Shown here: piece by piece, positions 10,219 through 18,911 of the stretch
How the letters are laid out: every line of letters begins with the position of its first letter
Position numbering within the stretch: the stretch's first letter is position 1
Assembly (NCBI GenBank): GCA_024508935.1
Contig: JANINW010000037.1
Location: forward strand, 1-64,000
Length of the DNA: 64,000 nt
Source: Flavipsychrobacter sp.
GTDB taxonomy: Bacteria; Bacteroidota; Bacteroidia; Chitinophagales; Chitinophagaceae
Reading direction: 5' to 3'
The notes under the pieces: model-generated
Told to the model about the DNA's origin: nothing
What the model saw: the letters and a program-made list of their open reading frames with translations, nothing else
The model's database searches: none
Program-made: the position numbers and the translations under genes

Positions 10219-12006
10219 TTATGGTTGCGGGCTGTGCTTGTGGGCCGACATCAGCTCGTCGTATGTAAATGAATTATTGATATGCCCCTTATCCAGTTGG
10301 TATATCTTATCGCAGTATTTTAATGAAGTATACCTGTGCGCAATAATAATGATGGTAAGGTGCTCATGCCCAAGTTCGCGTATAGAATTGGTTATTTCTT
10401 CTTCTGTCTTTGAGTCGAGTGCAGATGTCGCTTCATCAAATATTAGTACTTGTGCGCCTTTGTATATGGCACGGGCAATGGCTATTCTTTGTTTTTGTCC
10501 ACCCGAAAGATTATTGCCACGTTCGTTTAAATGTGTGTGTATGCCTTCCGGCCATTCTGCCACCAGGTCATCCAGGCGCGATAGTTTTATAGCATGTTGC
10601 AGGCGTACAGTGTCAATTTCTTCTTTGCTCTCGCCAATAGCAATGTTCTCCATAAATGAAGTATTCATGATAAACACTTCCTGCCTTACATAGCCCAGTA
10701 TTTTCCACCACTGTATGGTATTGTCTGCCGTAAGGCTGGTGTCATCTACGTGAATGCTGCCCTCTGTAGGATGTAGAAAACCAAGGATATTACCTATCAG
10801 CGTAGATTTTCCCGCGCCTGATTTTCCTATGATGCCTATTTTTTCTCCTTTCTTGATTTCCAGGTTGCAGTCTTTAATAACGTATTTGCTGTCTCCGGGA
10901 TACTGGTAGGATACATTGCTAAAGCGGATATGTTCATCGAATTTTATAGCTTCTGCGGCCGTGCCGTCTTGCTTGCCTGCTTCCGTTTGCTGGATGAAAT
11001 CTTCATCCCTGAACACGAAGTCCGTAGCATTCAGGTTGCTGAGTGCCATTACAAATCGGTTCACAGAAGGTATGCTGCGGTAGGCTATCATAGAGAACAG
11101 GCTCACCGTTGATACTATCTTATCCAGGTCTTTAAGAACAAATACACCGTACAACAGTATAAGCGTAATGCACATGAAAATAGCTATCTCTATAATACGA
11201 GTAGGTATGAACAGCATAAAGTCCATGCGTGCCTGGTGCTTGCTATAGTTCGTTACAAAAGTTTTAAAACGGTTTTTAAAGCTATTCTCCGTACCTGCTA
11301 TTTTAATATCGGTATAGCCAAAAATCATTTCCTGCGCGCTGGCATACAGGGCTACGCCGTTTTTACTTTTTTCTTCACCGGCGGTTTTAATCATATTCTT
11401 CACCTTCGCATAAAAGAAACCCATAATAGGGAGCAGTACGCCTATCAGCAGCAGGAACAGTTTCCAGTCCCATGCGCAAACAGTGATGGCAGTAAGCGTG
11501 AAGATGATAGCTTCGTTGATGATAATGATAGTAGAGATAGCTGCATTGCTGCAAAGGGCAGACTGGTAATGTGATAATTTGCCCACCAGTTCATTCGATG
11601 TATTCTTTTGTATGTCCAGCAGAGAGCGGCCGTATATCTTCTCCAGCACGTTCATGGATGATGTAACGTACAGGTCCTGCACAAAGCTTACCTGCAGTTT
11701 ATTGATATAAAGACCGAAGGCATTTTTTGCTACTATGAGAATGAGGAATATTGCTACTATCACCAGCAACAGTTCGTTTTTGCTAAAGCCCGACATGAAG
11801 GGCATATAGCTGATAAGCGTATTGTAAGAAGCAGGGGATAATACAAGGCCAATTACAGGAATGATAAGTGCCAGGCCCAGCAGGTCTGTTATAGAGCTGA
11901 TGAAAGTAAAAAGTACCAACCAGGCGAAATATTTTTTTTGTCGCTGGTTAAATATCTTATACAGTTTGCCTATGGATGAAAGGGCGCTTGTGCCTTTGAA
12001 GTTCAT
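10219..12006 (-). CDS. ABC transporter, fused permease/ATP-binding protein (MsbA/PglK-like)
   Basis: 595 aa; Walker A GKSGAGKST, signature NLSGGQKQRIAIARAIY, Walker B VLIFDEATSALD; N-terminal ISSITDLLGLALIIPVIG is PglK-like. Confidence 0.92.
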   Translation of the reverse strand: MNFKGTSALSSIGKLYKIFNQRQKKYFAWLVLFTFISSITDLLGLALIIPVIGLVLSPASYNTLISYMPFMSGFSKNELLLVIVAIFLILIVAKNAFGLYINKLQVSFVQDLYVTSSMNVLEKIYGRSLLDIQKNTSNELVGKLSHYQSALCSNAAISTIIIINEAIIFTLTAITVCAWDWKLFLLLIGVLLPIMGFFYAKVKNMIKTAGEEKSKNGVALYASAQEMIFGYTDIKIAGTENSFKNRFKTFVTNYSKHQARMDFMLFIPTRIIEIAIFMCITLILLYGVFVLKDLDKIVSTVSLFSMIAYRSIPSVNRFVMALSNLNATDFVFRDEDFIQQTEAGKQDGTAAEAIKFDEHIRFSNVSYQYPGDSKYVIKDCNLEIKKGEKIGIIGKSGAGKSTLIGNILGFLHPTEGSIHVDDTSLTADNTIQWWKILGYVRQEVFIMNTSFMENIAIGESKEEIDTVRLQHAIKLSRLDDLVAEWPEGIHTHLNERGNNLSGGQKQRIAIARAIYKGAQVLIFDEATSALDSKTEEEITNSIRELGHEHLTIIIIAHRYTSLKYCDKIYQLDKGHINNSFTYDELMSAHKHSPQP

Positions 12007-12107
12007 TAGTTTTACCCTAAAATAATTCTGCTGTAAAACTATCTATTTATGCTGATGGAATATAATAGTTTTTGTTATTGATATGTAAAGGTAATCCGCG
12101 CCAGTGG

Positions 12108-14519
12108 CTATTTTGTGAAGAAACGGGCCAGGAAGCCTTTCTTGTGTTTCTTTTTCTTTTGGTCTTCGTAATAACCGTACCCGTAGGCATAGCCATAACC
12201 GTAGCCACTGCTGCCATAGCCATATCCGTATTTCTTCAGGAATTCAACACCGTTGAAGATAATGGCCGGGTTCTGGATCTTGCCGTCTTTATGCAGGATA
12301 TCGAACATTTTTACCTGGTCTTTTACAGTATAAGACTGGCGTATCACAAACAGGTTGATGCCGGAGTATTGCGACAGGATAAGAGCGTCTGAAACCAGGC
12401 CTATCGGCGCAGTGTCTATTATCACTACATCAAACATATCCTGCAGTTCATTTATCAGCTCCTTTGTCTTTGAAAGCACCAGCAATTCACCGGGGTTGGG
12501 TGGTATAGGGCCGCAGTTGGCTATATACAGGTTTTCGTGTATGCCCGATGCTTTTATAACGGTGTCCAGCCCGCCCAGCCCTGCCAGGTAGCCGCTGATA
12601 CCGCCTTCGTTAGGAATGCCTAAGTATTGCGATATTTTAGGTTTCCTCAGGTCAAATTCCATGATGATGACACGCTTTTTGGCCAATGTCATGGTTATAC
12701 CCAGGTTGATGGATATAAACGATTTACCCTCACCGCTGGAGCTCGAGGTGATCATGAACACACGGTTGTTGTGTGCGGCCGACATAAACTCCAGGTTGGC
12801 ACGTATCAGCCTGAACTGCTCTGCAACACCGGTGCGTATATGCGGACCAACCACTATGGTATTCTCTCTTTCCCCGGCATCTTCCACCTTGCTGATAGAG
12901 CCTATAACAGGTATGGTGGTCAATGATTCTATATCATTTTCGTTGATCACTTTATTATTCAGCAGTTCGCGCATTACCACTACAGAACCCGGTATCATAA
13001 GCCCCAGCAGGAACATAATGGCATAGATATTCTTAGGTATGGGGCTGATTGGCGCACCTGATGCAAACGGCACTACAATGATCTTCGATTTGTTGGTAGC
13101 CGAAGAAACAGATATTTCATTTTCTACATCTTTCTGGTACAGCAACAGGTATATGCTTTGCAGCACGTTATAGTTCCTGTTCACATCCTTCATATTACGG
13201 CTCACTTCCGGTGTGCTGCGTATGCGGCTGGTATATTCAGATGCATTCTTGGCTGCATTTGAAAGGCGAATTGAAAGGGAACGGTCTACTTTGTCTATCG
13301 CATCCAGTATCCTTCTTTTCAGTGCATTCAGTTCGTTTTCCGATTCTAACAATATAGGGTTTGACGGGCCTGTGTTTCTGGCCAGTTCATCCCTGCGCTG
13401 TACACCGGTATTGTACTGTGCTATTAGTTGCGCCAGGTATGGATCGTCGGCCCCCACGCCTGCTATTACCTGGTTGCGGCTACCACTGCTATATACGCTG
13501 TTTTTCAGGCTGCTAAGGGCCTGCTTTTGCACATACAGCCCGTTCATGGCATTTTCAGAGGTGGTTTTTTCTGCCATGAATGTAGAGGTCTGGGTGGTCA
13601 CATCTACAATGTCATTGTTCAGTTGTATATCTACTGTCAATGAGTCCATTGTTTTTAGCTCCTGCATCATAGAAGCTTTTTTCTCCCTGATGAATTCGCG
13701 CGTTTTTTGCGCCGTCAGGTTGATGTTCTCCAGTTCTTTCTTCTGGTAGAAATGTACCAGCACATTCATAAAGTCAAGTCCGCGCTGCGGTACATTGTCT
13801 GTATACACAAGGTCCAGCAGGCTGGTACGGCCGTCGTTCAGGTTTACCCTGAATGCACCGAGAATATTCTTTATGGTTATTTCCTCGTGTTCGATATGTA
13901 CGATGAATTCGGTCTCCGGCAAATAACCCCTGTTTACTTTAGGGCCGGAGCGGTACAGTATTTTAAAGCGTCCGTATGGCCTTTTTATCCAGGTATCATA
14001 CAGTACGCGTTCAGTTATCTTGCCTTCTTTCAGTTCAAACTGGCCTTCCACCACCTGCTTTACAGATATCTCTATCGCATCTGCCTTAAACCCGCTGGTA
14101 TCAAAGGCTATCATGATAGGGCATTCCGTATATACTTCTGTTTTTTTGATGCGCCCTATAGCCCAGTAGCGTATGTTCATGGTCAGTGAATCTACTACAC
14201 GGGCAATAAGGTCCTGCGATTGGAGGATGACCTTTTCGTTAAAAAGATTTACCTGCGATTTATCATTTTCAGGCTCCAGTTTACTCAATACCGATTTAGC
14301 TACGTTGTTCTGGTTCTCGTCTATCAGTATAGAGCTTTTTATCTCATACTTGGGGGTGGTATAGCGCAGGTACAGGAAACCGGTAGTGAGCGTAATAGAA
14401 AGTGCCAGCACAAACCAGTACCAGTTGCTCAGCAAAGCACCCATTAATCGCTTGAAGTCGAATGATGAGTTGAATTGCTTCAACAGCTTTTCCGAGAATT
14501 GTTGTTGGTTCTGTTCCAT
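12108..14519 (-). CDS. wzc: polysaccharide biosynthesis tyrosine autokinase (Wzc-like BY-kinase)
   Basis: 803 aa; Wzz domain, Walker A SSSSGEGKSFISIN, A' VIIMEFDLRKPK, B FDVVIIDTAPIG, C-terminal tyrosine cluster GYGYGSSGYGYGYAYGYGYY. Confidence 0.93.
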   Translation of the reverse strand: MEQNQQQFSEKLLKQFNSSFDFKRLMGALLSNWYWFVLALSITLTTGFLYLRYTTPKYEIKSSILIDENQNNVAKSVLSKLEPENDKSQVNLFNEKVILQSQDLIARVVDSLTMNIRYWAIGRIKKTEVYTECPIMIAFDTSGFKADAIEISVKQVVEGQFELKEGKITERVLYDTWIKRPYGRFKILYRSGPKVNRGYLPETEFIVHIEHEEITIKNILGAFRVNLNDGRTSLLDLVYTDNVPQRGLDFMNVLVHFYQKKELENINLTAQKTREFIREKKASMMQELKTMDSLTVDIQLNNDIVDVTTQTSTFMAEKTTSENAMNGLYVQKQALSSLKNSVYSSGSRNQVIAGVGADDPYLAQLIAQYNTGVQRRDELARNTGPSNPILLESENELNALKRRILDAIDKVDRSLSIRLSNAAKNASEYTSRIRSTPEVSRNMKDVNRNYNVLQSIYLLLYQKDVENEISVSSATNKSKIIVVPFASGAPISPIPKNIYAIMFLLGLMIPGSVVVMRELLNNKVINENDIESLTTIPVIGSISKVEDAGERENTIVVGPHIRTGVAEQFRLIRANLEFMSAAHNNRVFMITSSSSGEGKSFISINLGITMTLAKKRVIIMEFDLRKPKISQYLGIPNEGGISGYLAGLGGLDTVIKASGIHENLYIANCGPIPPNPGELLVLSKTKELINELQDMFDVVIIDTAPIGLVSDALILSQYSGINLFVIRQSYTVKDQVKMFDILHKDGKIQNPAIIFNGVEFLKKYGYGYGSSGYGYGYAYGYGYYEDQKKKKHKKGFLARFFTK

Positions 14520-14540
14520 TAATCCGTTCCGTTACCGGGC

Positions 14541-15362
14541 CTATTTGCTTATTTGTACGATACCGTATACAGCCAGGGCCGTAGACAATAAAGTGGTAAA
14601 TGTTGGCAGGTAGAAACGCAGGAAATCGTTCGATTCCTGGCGACGTATACGCGCCGGTTCTACATACACTATATCGTTTTGTTTTAAATAATAATAAGGG
14701 CTGTTAAATACATTCCTGCTGTTCAGGTTCAGGCGCGCATATTCACGTTTGCCTTCTGTTTCGCGTATCACCAGCACATTTTCTTTGCGGCCGGTAATAG
14801 GAATATCGCCGGCAGCTGCCAGTGCGTCTATAATGCTCAGTTTTTGGTTGGGAGCTACAACTGTACCGGGGTGGGCTACTTCACCAATGATGGTTACACG
14901 GTAATTGATGATGCGTGCTTCCACAACAGGTTCCTTCACATAGGCTTTCAGCTTATCGGCCAGCAATTCTTTTATCTGGCGCAGTGTAAGGCCGGAAACT
15001 TTTAGTTTGCCAACAACCGGGTAGTCTATAAAACCATTGGCATCAACCAGGAAGCCGTTGTTTTGTGCGGTGGGTGCGCCGCCGCCTGCCGATGAAGCAA
15101 TATTGAATGCGGTACCGCCGTCATTGAAAATGGCTACAGGATTAGCCCCGCTTTTATCAAGTATGCTGCTGATGGTAGATACTTTTATGGCAAGTATATC
15201 TTCAGGAAGCACGGTTGTTTCCTTGCGGCGCTCGATCTCATCCACCTGAACAGAAGGGTTCAGCGGGCTGTTATCGGCAAAGTAAATCGTCTTTTGAGGC
15301 GCCTTGCAGGAGGCTGCCAGTAAAAGAGTAGCTACAATGATGTGATAATAATACCGGCGCAT
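14541..15362 (-). CDS. wza: polysaccharide biosynthesis/export outer-membrane lipoprotein (Wza-like, SLBB)
   Basis: 273 aa; lipobox LLLAASCKAP; GFIDYPVVGKLKVSGLTLRQIKELLADKLK Poly_export and SLBB motifs. Confidence 0.92.
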   Translation of the reverse strand: MRRYYYHIIVATLLLAASCKAPQKTIYFADNSPLNPSVQVDEIERRKETTVLPEDILAIKVSTISSILDKSGANPVAIFNDGGTAFNIASSAGGGAPTAQNNGFLVDANGFIDYPVVGKLKVSGLTLRQIKELLADKLKAYVKEPVVEARIINYRVTIIGEVAHPGTVVAPNQKLSIIDALAAAGDIPITGRKENVLVIRETEGKREYARLNLNSRNVFNSPYYYLKQNDIVYVEPARIRRQESNDFLRFYLPTFTTLLSTALAVYGIVQISK

Positions 15363-15510
15363 AACTGATATGTTTACATGGATTTGTAAATCGCTTTTCC
15401 AATAAAATCTTAATCGGGTAAAATGCAGGAATTAAAAGGTTCCTGACCTTCTCTTGGCATCTGCTATATGTTTGAAAAGCGTATGGCACTATATGTTGAA
15501 AAACCCGGAT

Positions 15511-15642
15511 TTATCCACAGGAGTGAAACCCTTGTCGTTCTTAGCATTGTCTTATATTAAGACCATGCAAAATACTTTGCGCCGCTTAGAATATAAACAG
15601 TTGTGGATAACTTATACACAGCATATCAACAGGTTATCCACA
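15511..15642. promoter_or_regulatory. cluster of four DnaA boxes (candidate oriC / DnaA-binding region)
   Basis: TTATCCACA 15511-15519 (+), TGTGGATAA 15602-15610 (= TTATCCACA on -), TTATACACA 15612-15620 (+), TTATCCACA 15634-15642 (+); all match TTATNCACA and lie in intergenic DNA. Confidence 0.65.
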
Positions 15643-15676
15643 TGAGTATTAAGAGCTTATTCATTCTACCAGTGTT

Positions 15677-15684
15677 CAAAGGTA
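15677..15684 (-). promoter_or_regulatory. Bacteroidota-type -7 promoter element (TACCTTTG), possible promoter for EPS operon leader
   Basis: CAAAGGTA on + = TACCTTTG on -, matching TAnnTTTG; no clear -33 TTG. Confidence 0.3.
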
Positions 15685-15752
15685 TAATGCATGCATAAAG
15701 AGCGGTGTTACCCGTATGTTAGTGTGTCGTTATCCCGTTGTTAAACGGGCTT

Positions 15753-16430
15753 TTACGGTGCCAGGCGGGCTTTTTCCCAGGTATTTCCCGGGTTCATTTT
15801 AAAACGGATACGGTCGTGCATACGGCTGCTGCGGCCCTGCCAGAATTCAATTTCAGCAGGCAGCAACCTGTAGCCTCCCCAATGAGGAGGGCGGGGAATA
15901 TTGCCGTCAAATTCTTTATCGTACTTAATATAGTTCTCGTAAAGTATGCTGCGGTCGGCTATTACCGTGCTTTGCGGAGATGCCCAGGCGCCTAAGCGGC
16001 TGCCTTGTGGCCTTGATTGGAAATAGGCATCGCTTTCTTCCGCTGTTACTTTCTCAATGATACCTTCTACGCGCACCTGGCGTTCCAGCTCACCCCAGAA
16101 AAATACCAATGCCGCATGCGGGTTATCATCAATATTATGACCTTTAGCGCTCGTATAATTGGTGAAAAAGACAAAGCCTTTATCGTCCAGCCCTTTCAGC
16201 AGTACAATGCGGGCATGTGGTTTGCCGTAGGCATCTACGGTAGCCAGCGTCATGGCGTTTACCTCGTTCACCTGGGCTTCTTCAGCCTCGGAGAACCATT
16301 TGTGGAAAAACAACAAAGGATCATCACCGGTGTGAGACTCGTCAAGAGCCGCCAGTTGATAATCCTTACGTATATCTGCAATATTTTTAGCCGGAACAGG
16401 CAAGGTATTATTGCTTTTTGCTTCCACCAA
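15753..16430 (-). CDS. pdxH: pyridoxamine 5'-phosphate oxidase
   Basis: 225 aa; NAMTLATVDAYGKPHARIVLLKG, FFTNYTSAKGHNIDDNPHAAL, SRLGAWASPQS, RLLPAEIEFWQGRSSRMHDR. Start is TTG (16430) or GTG (16427). Confidence 0.95.
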   Translation of the reverse strand: MVEAKSNNTLPVPAKNIADIRKDYQLAALDESHTGDDPLLFFHKWFSEAEEAQVNEVNAMTLATVDAYGKPHARIVLLKGLDDKGFVFFTNYTSAKGHNIDDNPHAALVFFWGELERQVRVEGIIEKVTAEESDAYFQSRPQGSRLGAWASPQSTVIADRSILYENYIKYDKEFDGNIPRPPHWGGYRLLPAEIEFWQGRSSRMHDRIRFKMNPGNTWEKARLAP

Positions 16431-16551
16431 GATATTTGGCCATTACATAGATCACTTCAATAGCCATCAGGAAAACAAAAATATAAGTTATGATCGGTCC
16501 CAGGTTGTATTGAAAAGTGTCGTAGAAAGCGTTGAGTATTAAAGATTTCAT
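16408..16551 (-). CDS. small single-TM protein (47 aa) overlapping the pdxH start
   Basis: Read from the minus strand: MKSLILNAFYDTFQYNLGPIITYIFVFLMAIEVIYVMAKYLGGSKKQ*; ATG start, overlaps the pdxH non-ATG start by ~23 bp in another frame; below the ORF-track size cutoff. Confidence 0.55.
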   Translation of the reverse strand: MKSLILNAFYDTFQYNLGPIITYIFVFLMAIEVIYVMAKYLGGSKKQ

Positions 16552-16662
16552 TTGCTAATACTGTGTTTGCGGTGCAAGATACAAAACAAAGCGCTGAAAT
16601 ACTAACCTATGCAATTCCCGTTTTTCTATTTATTTTTCCTGCCCCAATGTGCATATGATTTG

Positions 16663-17874
16663 ATGTTTTTGCGGCACATACCTTTTCTGAAGGCGGTATT
16701 TACCTACGCCTTGACTGCCTTTGGCGGACCGCAGGGACATATAGGTATGATGGTGCGCACCTTCAGCCAGAAACGCCACGATATTACCGAAGAAGAACTA
16801 CTGGAATATAATTCCTTTTGCCAGATGCTGCCCGGGCCCTCATCTACCCAAACGGTAATGCTGATAGCCATGAAACGAGGTGGTATACCATTGGCGATTG
16901 TCACGCTGCTGCTATGGCTTTTGCCGGCAGCAGTTATTATGGGGGCATTTTCTTTTCTTATCTATTACTATGATGTAAAGGATATACGTACCAACCTGTT
17001 TACCTATATACAGCCCATGTCTGTAGGCTTTATCCTTTTTGCAGCCATACGCATGATGCGGGCCAGCTTAAAGCACATTGCCACATGGGCCATCATGACC
17101 GGCAGTATCATTGTTTCTCTGCTGATACGTACACCCTGGGTATTCCCGATGTTGTTATTCATTGCCGGCACTATCAGTAATTTTAGTAACAAACGTATCC
17201 CTGATACTTTTGAGAAACCTAAACCTGTGCAATGGGTGAACCTCTGGCTGTTTGCACTCATATTTGTAATGGCGGGTATACTCAGCCAGGTGGCTGTATA
17301 CCTTGCCTGGCCCCATAAGCGTATATTCAACCTGTTTGAGAACTTCTACCGTTTCGGCGCATTCGTTTTTGGTGGCGGGCAGGCATTGATGCCCCTGATG
17401 CTGTTCCAGTTTGTGACCCGCCCGATGCAGATAAGCGGTGTGCCACATATAAAAGGCGACCAGTTGCTGACCGGCTATGGTATTGTGCAGGCAGTGCCGG
17501 GACCGGTATTTTCTATTTGCTCTTACGTAGGTGGTATGGTAATGAGCCAGTACGGCCCTACCTGGCAACTGACCGGCTGCATTGTGGCAACGCTGGCTGT
17601 GTTTTTGCCCAGTACACTGTTATTGTTCTTTTTATTCCCCGTTTACCAGAACCTGCGGCAATATGTGGTGATATACCGCGCGCTGGAAGGTATCAATGCA
17701 GCTATTATAGGTATTATTTGCGCCTCCGGTTTTGTATTATTCCAGGCTATACCTTTCGAGTGGACCAATATTGTGGTCATTGCCATCACCTTCAGCATCC
17801 TGTATTTTACTAAAATACCGGCGCCGTTTATTGTGCTGGGCTGGTTATTGCTGGGCTGGGCTATGAATATGTAG
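16663..17874 (+). CDS. chrA: chromate transporter family protein (two-domain ChrA)
   Basis: ORF 16609..17874, likely start MFLRHIPFLK; FTYALTAFGGPQGHIGMM and second-half FGAFVFGGGQALMPLM repeats of CHR domains, LLTGYGIVQAVPGPVF. Confidence 0.9.
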   Translation: MFLRHIPFLKAVFTYALTAFGGPQGHIGMMVRTFSQKRHDITEEELLEYNSFCQMLPGPSSTQTVMLIAMKRGGIPLAIVTLLLWLLPAAVIMGAFSFLIYYYDVKDIRTNLFTYIQPMSVGFILFAAIRMMRASLKHIATWAIMTGSIIVSLLIRTPWVFPMLLFIAGTISNFSNKRIPDTFEKPKPVQWVNLWLFALIFVMAGILSQVAVYLAWPHKRIFNLFENFYRFGAFVFGGGQALMPLMLFQFVTRPMQISGVPHIKGDQLLTGYGIVQAVPGPVFSICSYVGGMVMSQYGPTWQLTGCIVATLAVFLPSTLLLFFLFPVYQNLRQYVVIYRALEGINAAIIGIICASGFVLFQAIPFEWTNIVVIAITFSILYFTKIPAPFIVLGWLLLGWAMNM

Positions 17875-17875
17875 G

Positions 17876-18508
17876 CTATTCTTTTTCTTTCAGCAGTTCG
17901 CCTATATCTCCTATCAGTTGGTTCACTTCGCCAATATCTGTGCCCTTGTACTGGCCGCGTATGCGTCCGCCGCGGTCTACTAATACAAACCTGTCAGTGT
18001 GTATAAAATCGCTTTCAATATCGGTAATGGCTGTATCATCCGCAGCAGTCACTAAATAACTGTAGCGTGCCATATCATACAATTCTTTTTTGCTGCCGGT
18101 TAAGAATTCCCATTGTTTGGGATCTGCGTCAAAGCGCAGGCTATAAGCCTTCATGGCGCCAACGGTATCTTTCAGCGGGTCTACTGTATGTGAGAGTATC
18201 ATCACATCATTTTTGCCGCGGTAGGCTGCATATACCTTGCTCATATTTTCGTTCATGCGGGGGCATATCCCTTTACAGGTAGTGAAAAAATATTCCACTA
18301 CATATATCTTACCTTCCACATCTGCATTCGTTATGGTTTTGCCTTCCTGGTTGATGAAAGCAAAAGGCTTTACCTTATGCCCGGGGTTGCCGATGACTTT
18401 CAGGGTTTTAGGTTGTTCGCGTGTTACCTTGTAGAAATAGGTCATAAACACTGCAGCCAATATTATAAAGAAGCTGATAAGAATAACGGCGATTTTGTTC
18501 TTTTTCAT
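17876..18508 (-). CDS. SCO1/SenC family protein
   Basis: 210 aa; N-terminal TM, VVEYFFTTCKGICPRMNENM CxxxC motif, FIHTDRFVLVDRGGRIRGQYKG. Confidence 0.93.
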   Translation of the reverse strand: MKKNKIAVILISFFIILAAVFMTYFYKVTREQPKTLKVIGNPGHKVKPFAFINQEGKTITNADVEGKIYVVEYFFTTCKGICPRMNENMSKVYAAYRGKNDVMILSHTVDPLKDTVGAMKAYSLRFDADPKQWEFLTGSKKELYDMARYSYLVTAADDTAITDIESDFIHTDRFVLVDRGGRIRGQYKGTDIGEVNQLIGDIGELLKEKE

Positions 18509-18516
18509 AACGGCTG

Positions 18517-18524
18517 CAAAATTA
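18517..18524 (-). promoter_or_regulatory. -7 element TAATTTTG upstream of SCO1-like gene
   Basis: CAAAATTA on +; 9 bp upstream of the ATG on the minus strand; matches TAnnTTTG. Confidence 0.35.
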
Positions 18525-18542
18525 GGTGCTACAGGCGGAATG

Positions 18543-18576
18543 AAAAAAGGATATTCTGTGAAGAATATCCTTTTTT
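18543..18576 (-). terminator. intrinsic terminator downstream of 76-aa lipoprotein gene
   Basis: AAAAAAGGATATTC-TGTGA-AGAATATCCTTTTTT hairpin with A/T-flanked stem. Confidence 0.8.
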
Positions 18577-18595
18577 ATATTATGTGTGGTTCTGT

Positions 18596-18826
18596 CTATA
18601 AGTGGCAATTGGTTGTACCGAGGCTGCCGCCGCTATTAGCCTGGTTTTCAAAGCGGTCGCATGCTTCATTCGCATCTTTGTAGCTTTGATTGTTCAGGTC
18701 GTGGGTCACCGTGTTTGATACACTGCCTACGCTGGTAGTACAGGTACAGGTGTAATCTTTTTTACATGAAGTAAAGGCCAATGTGCTCAGGGCAGCAATT
18801 CCTAATATCATTTTCACACTTTTCAT
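18596..18826 (-). CDS. small lipoprotein of unknown function
   Basis: 76 aa; lipobox STLAFTSCKK followed by a Thr/Cys-rich stretch. Confidence 0.7.
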   Translation of the reverse strand: MKSVKMILGIAALSTLAFTSCKKDYTCTCTTSVGSVSNTVTHDLNNQSYKDANEACDRFENQANSGGSLGTTNCHL

Positions 18827-18911
18827 AACATACAGTTTTGTTGGTTAATCAATTTTTTTCATGGTTATAGTTTAAAAAACCATGCCAACCGTATGCTATG
18901 TAATGTGAAAA

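Noticed and set aside
15734-15749. CCCGTT-GTTA-AACGGG hairpin just downstream of pdxH
   Set aside because: Short stem without a clear U-tract on the minus strand; could be a weak terminator but not supported enough to call.
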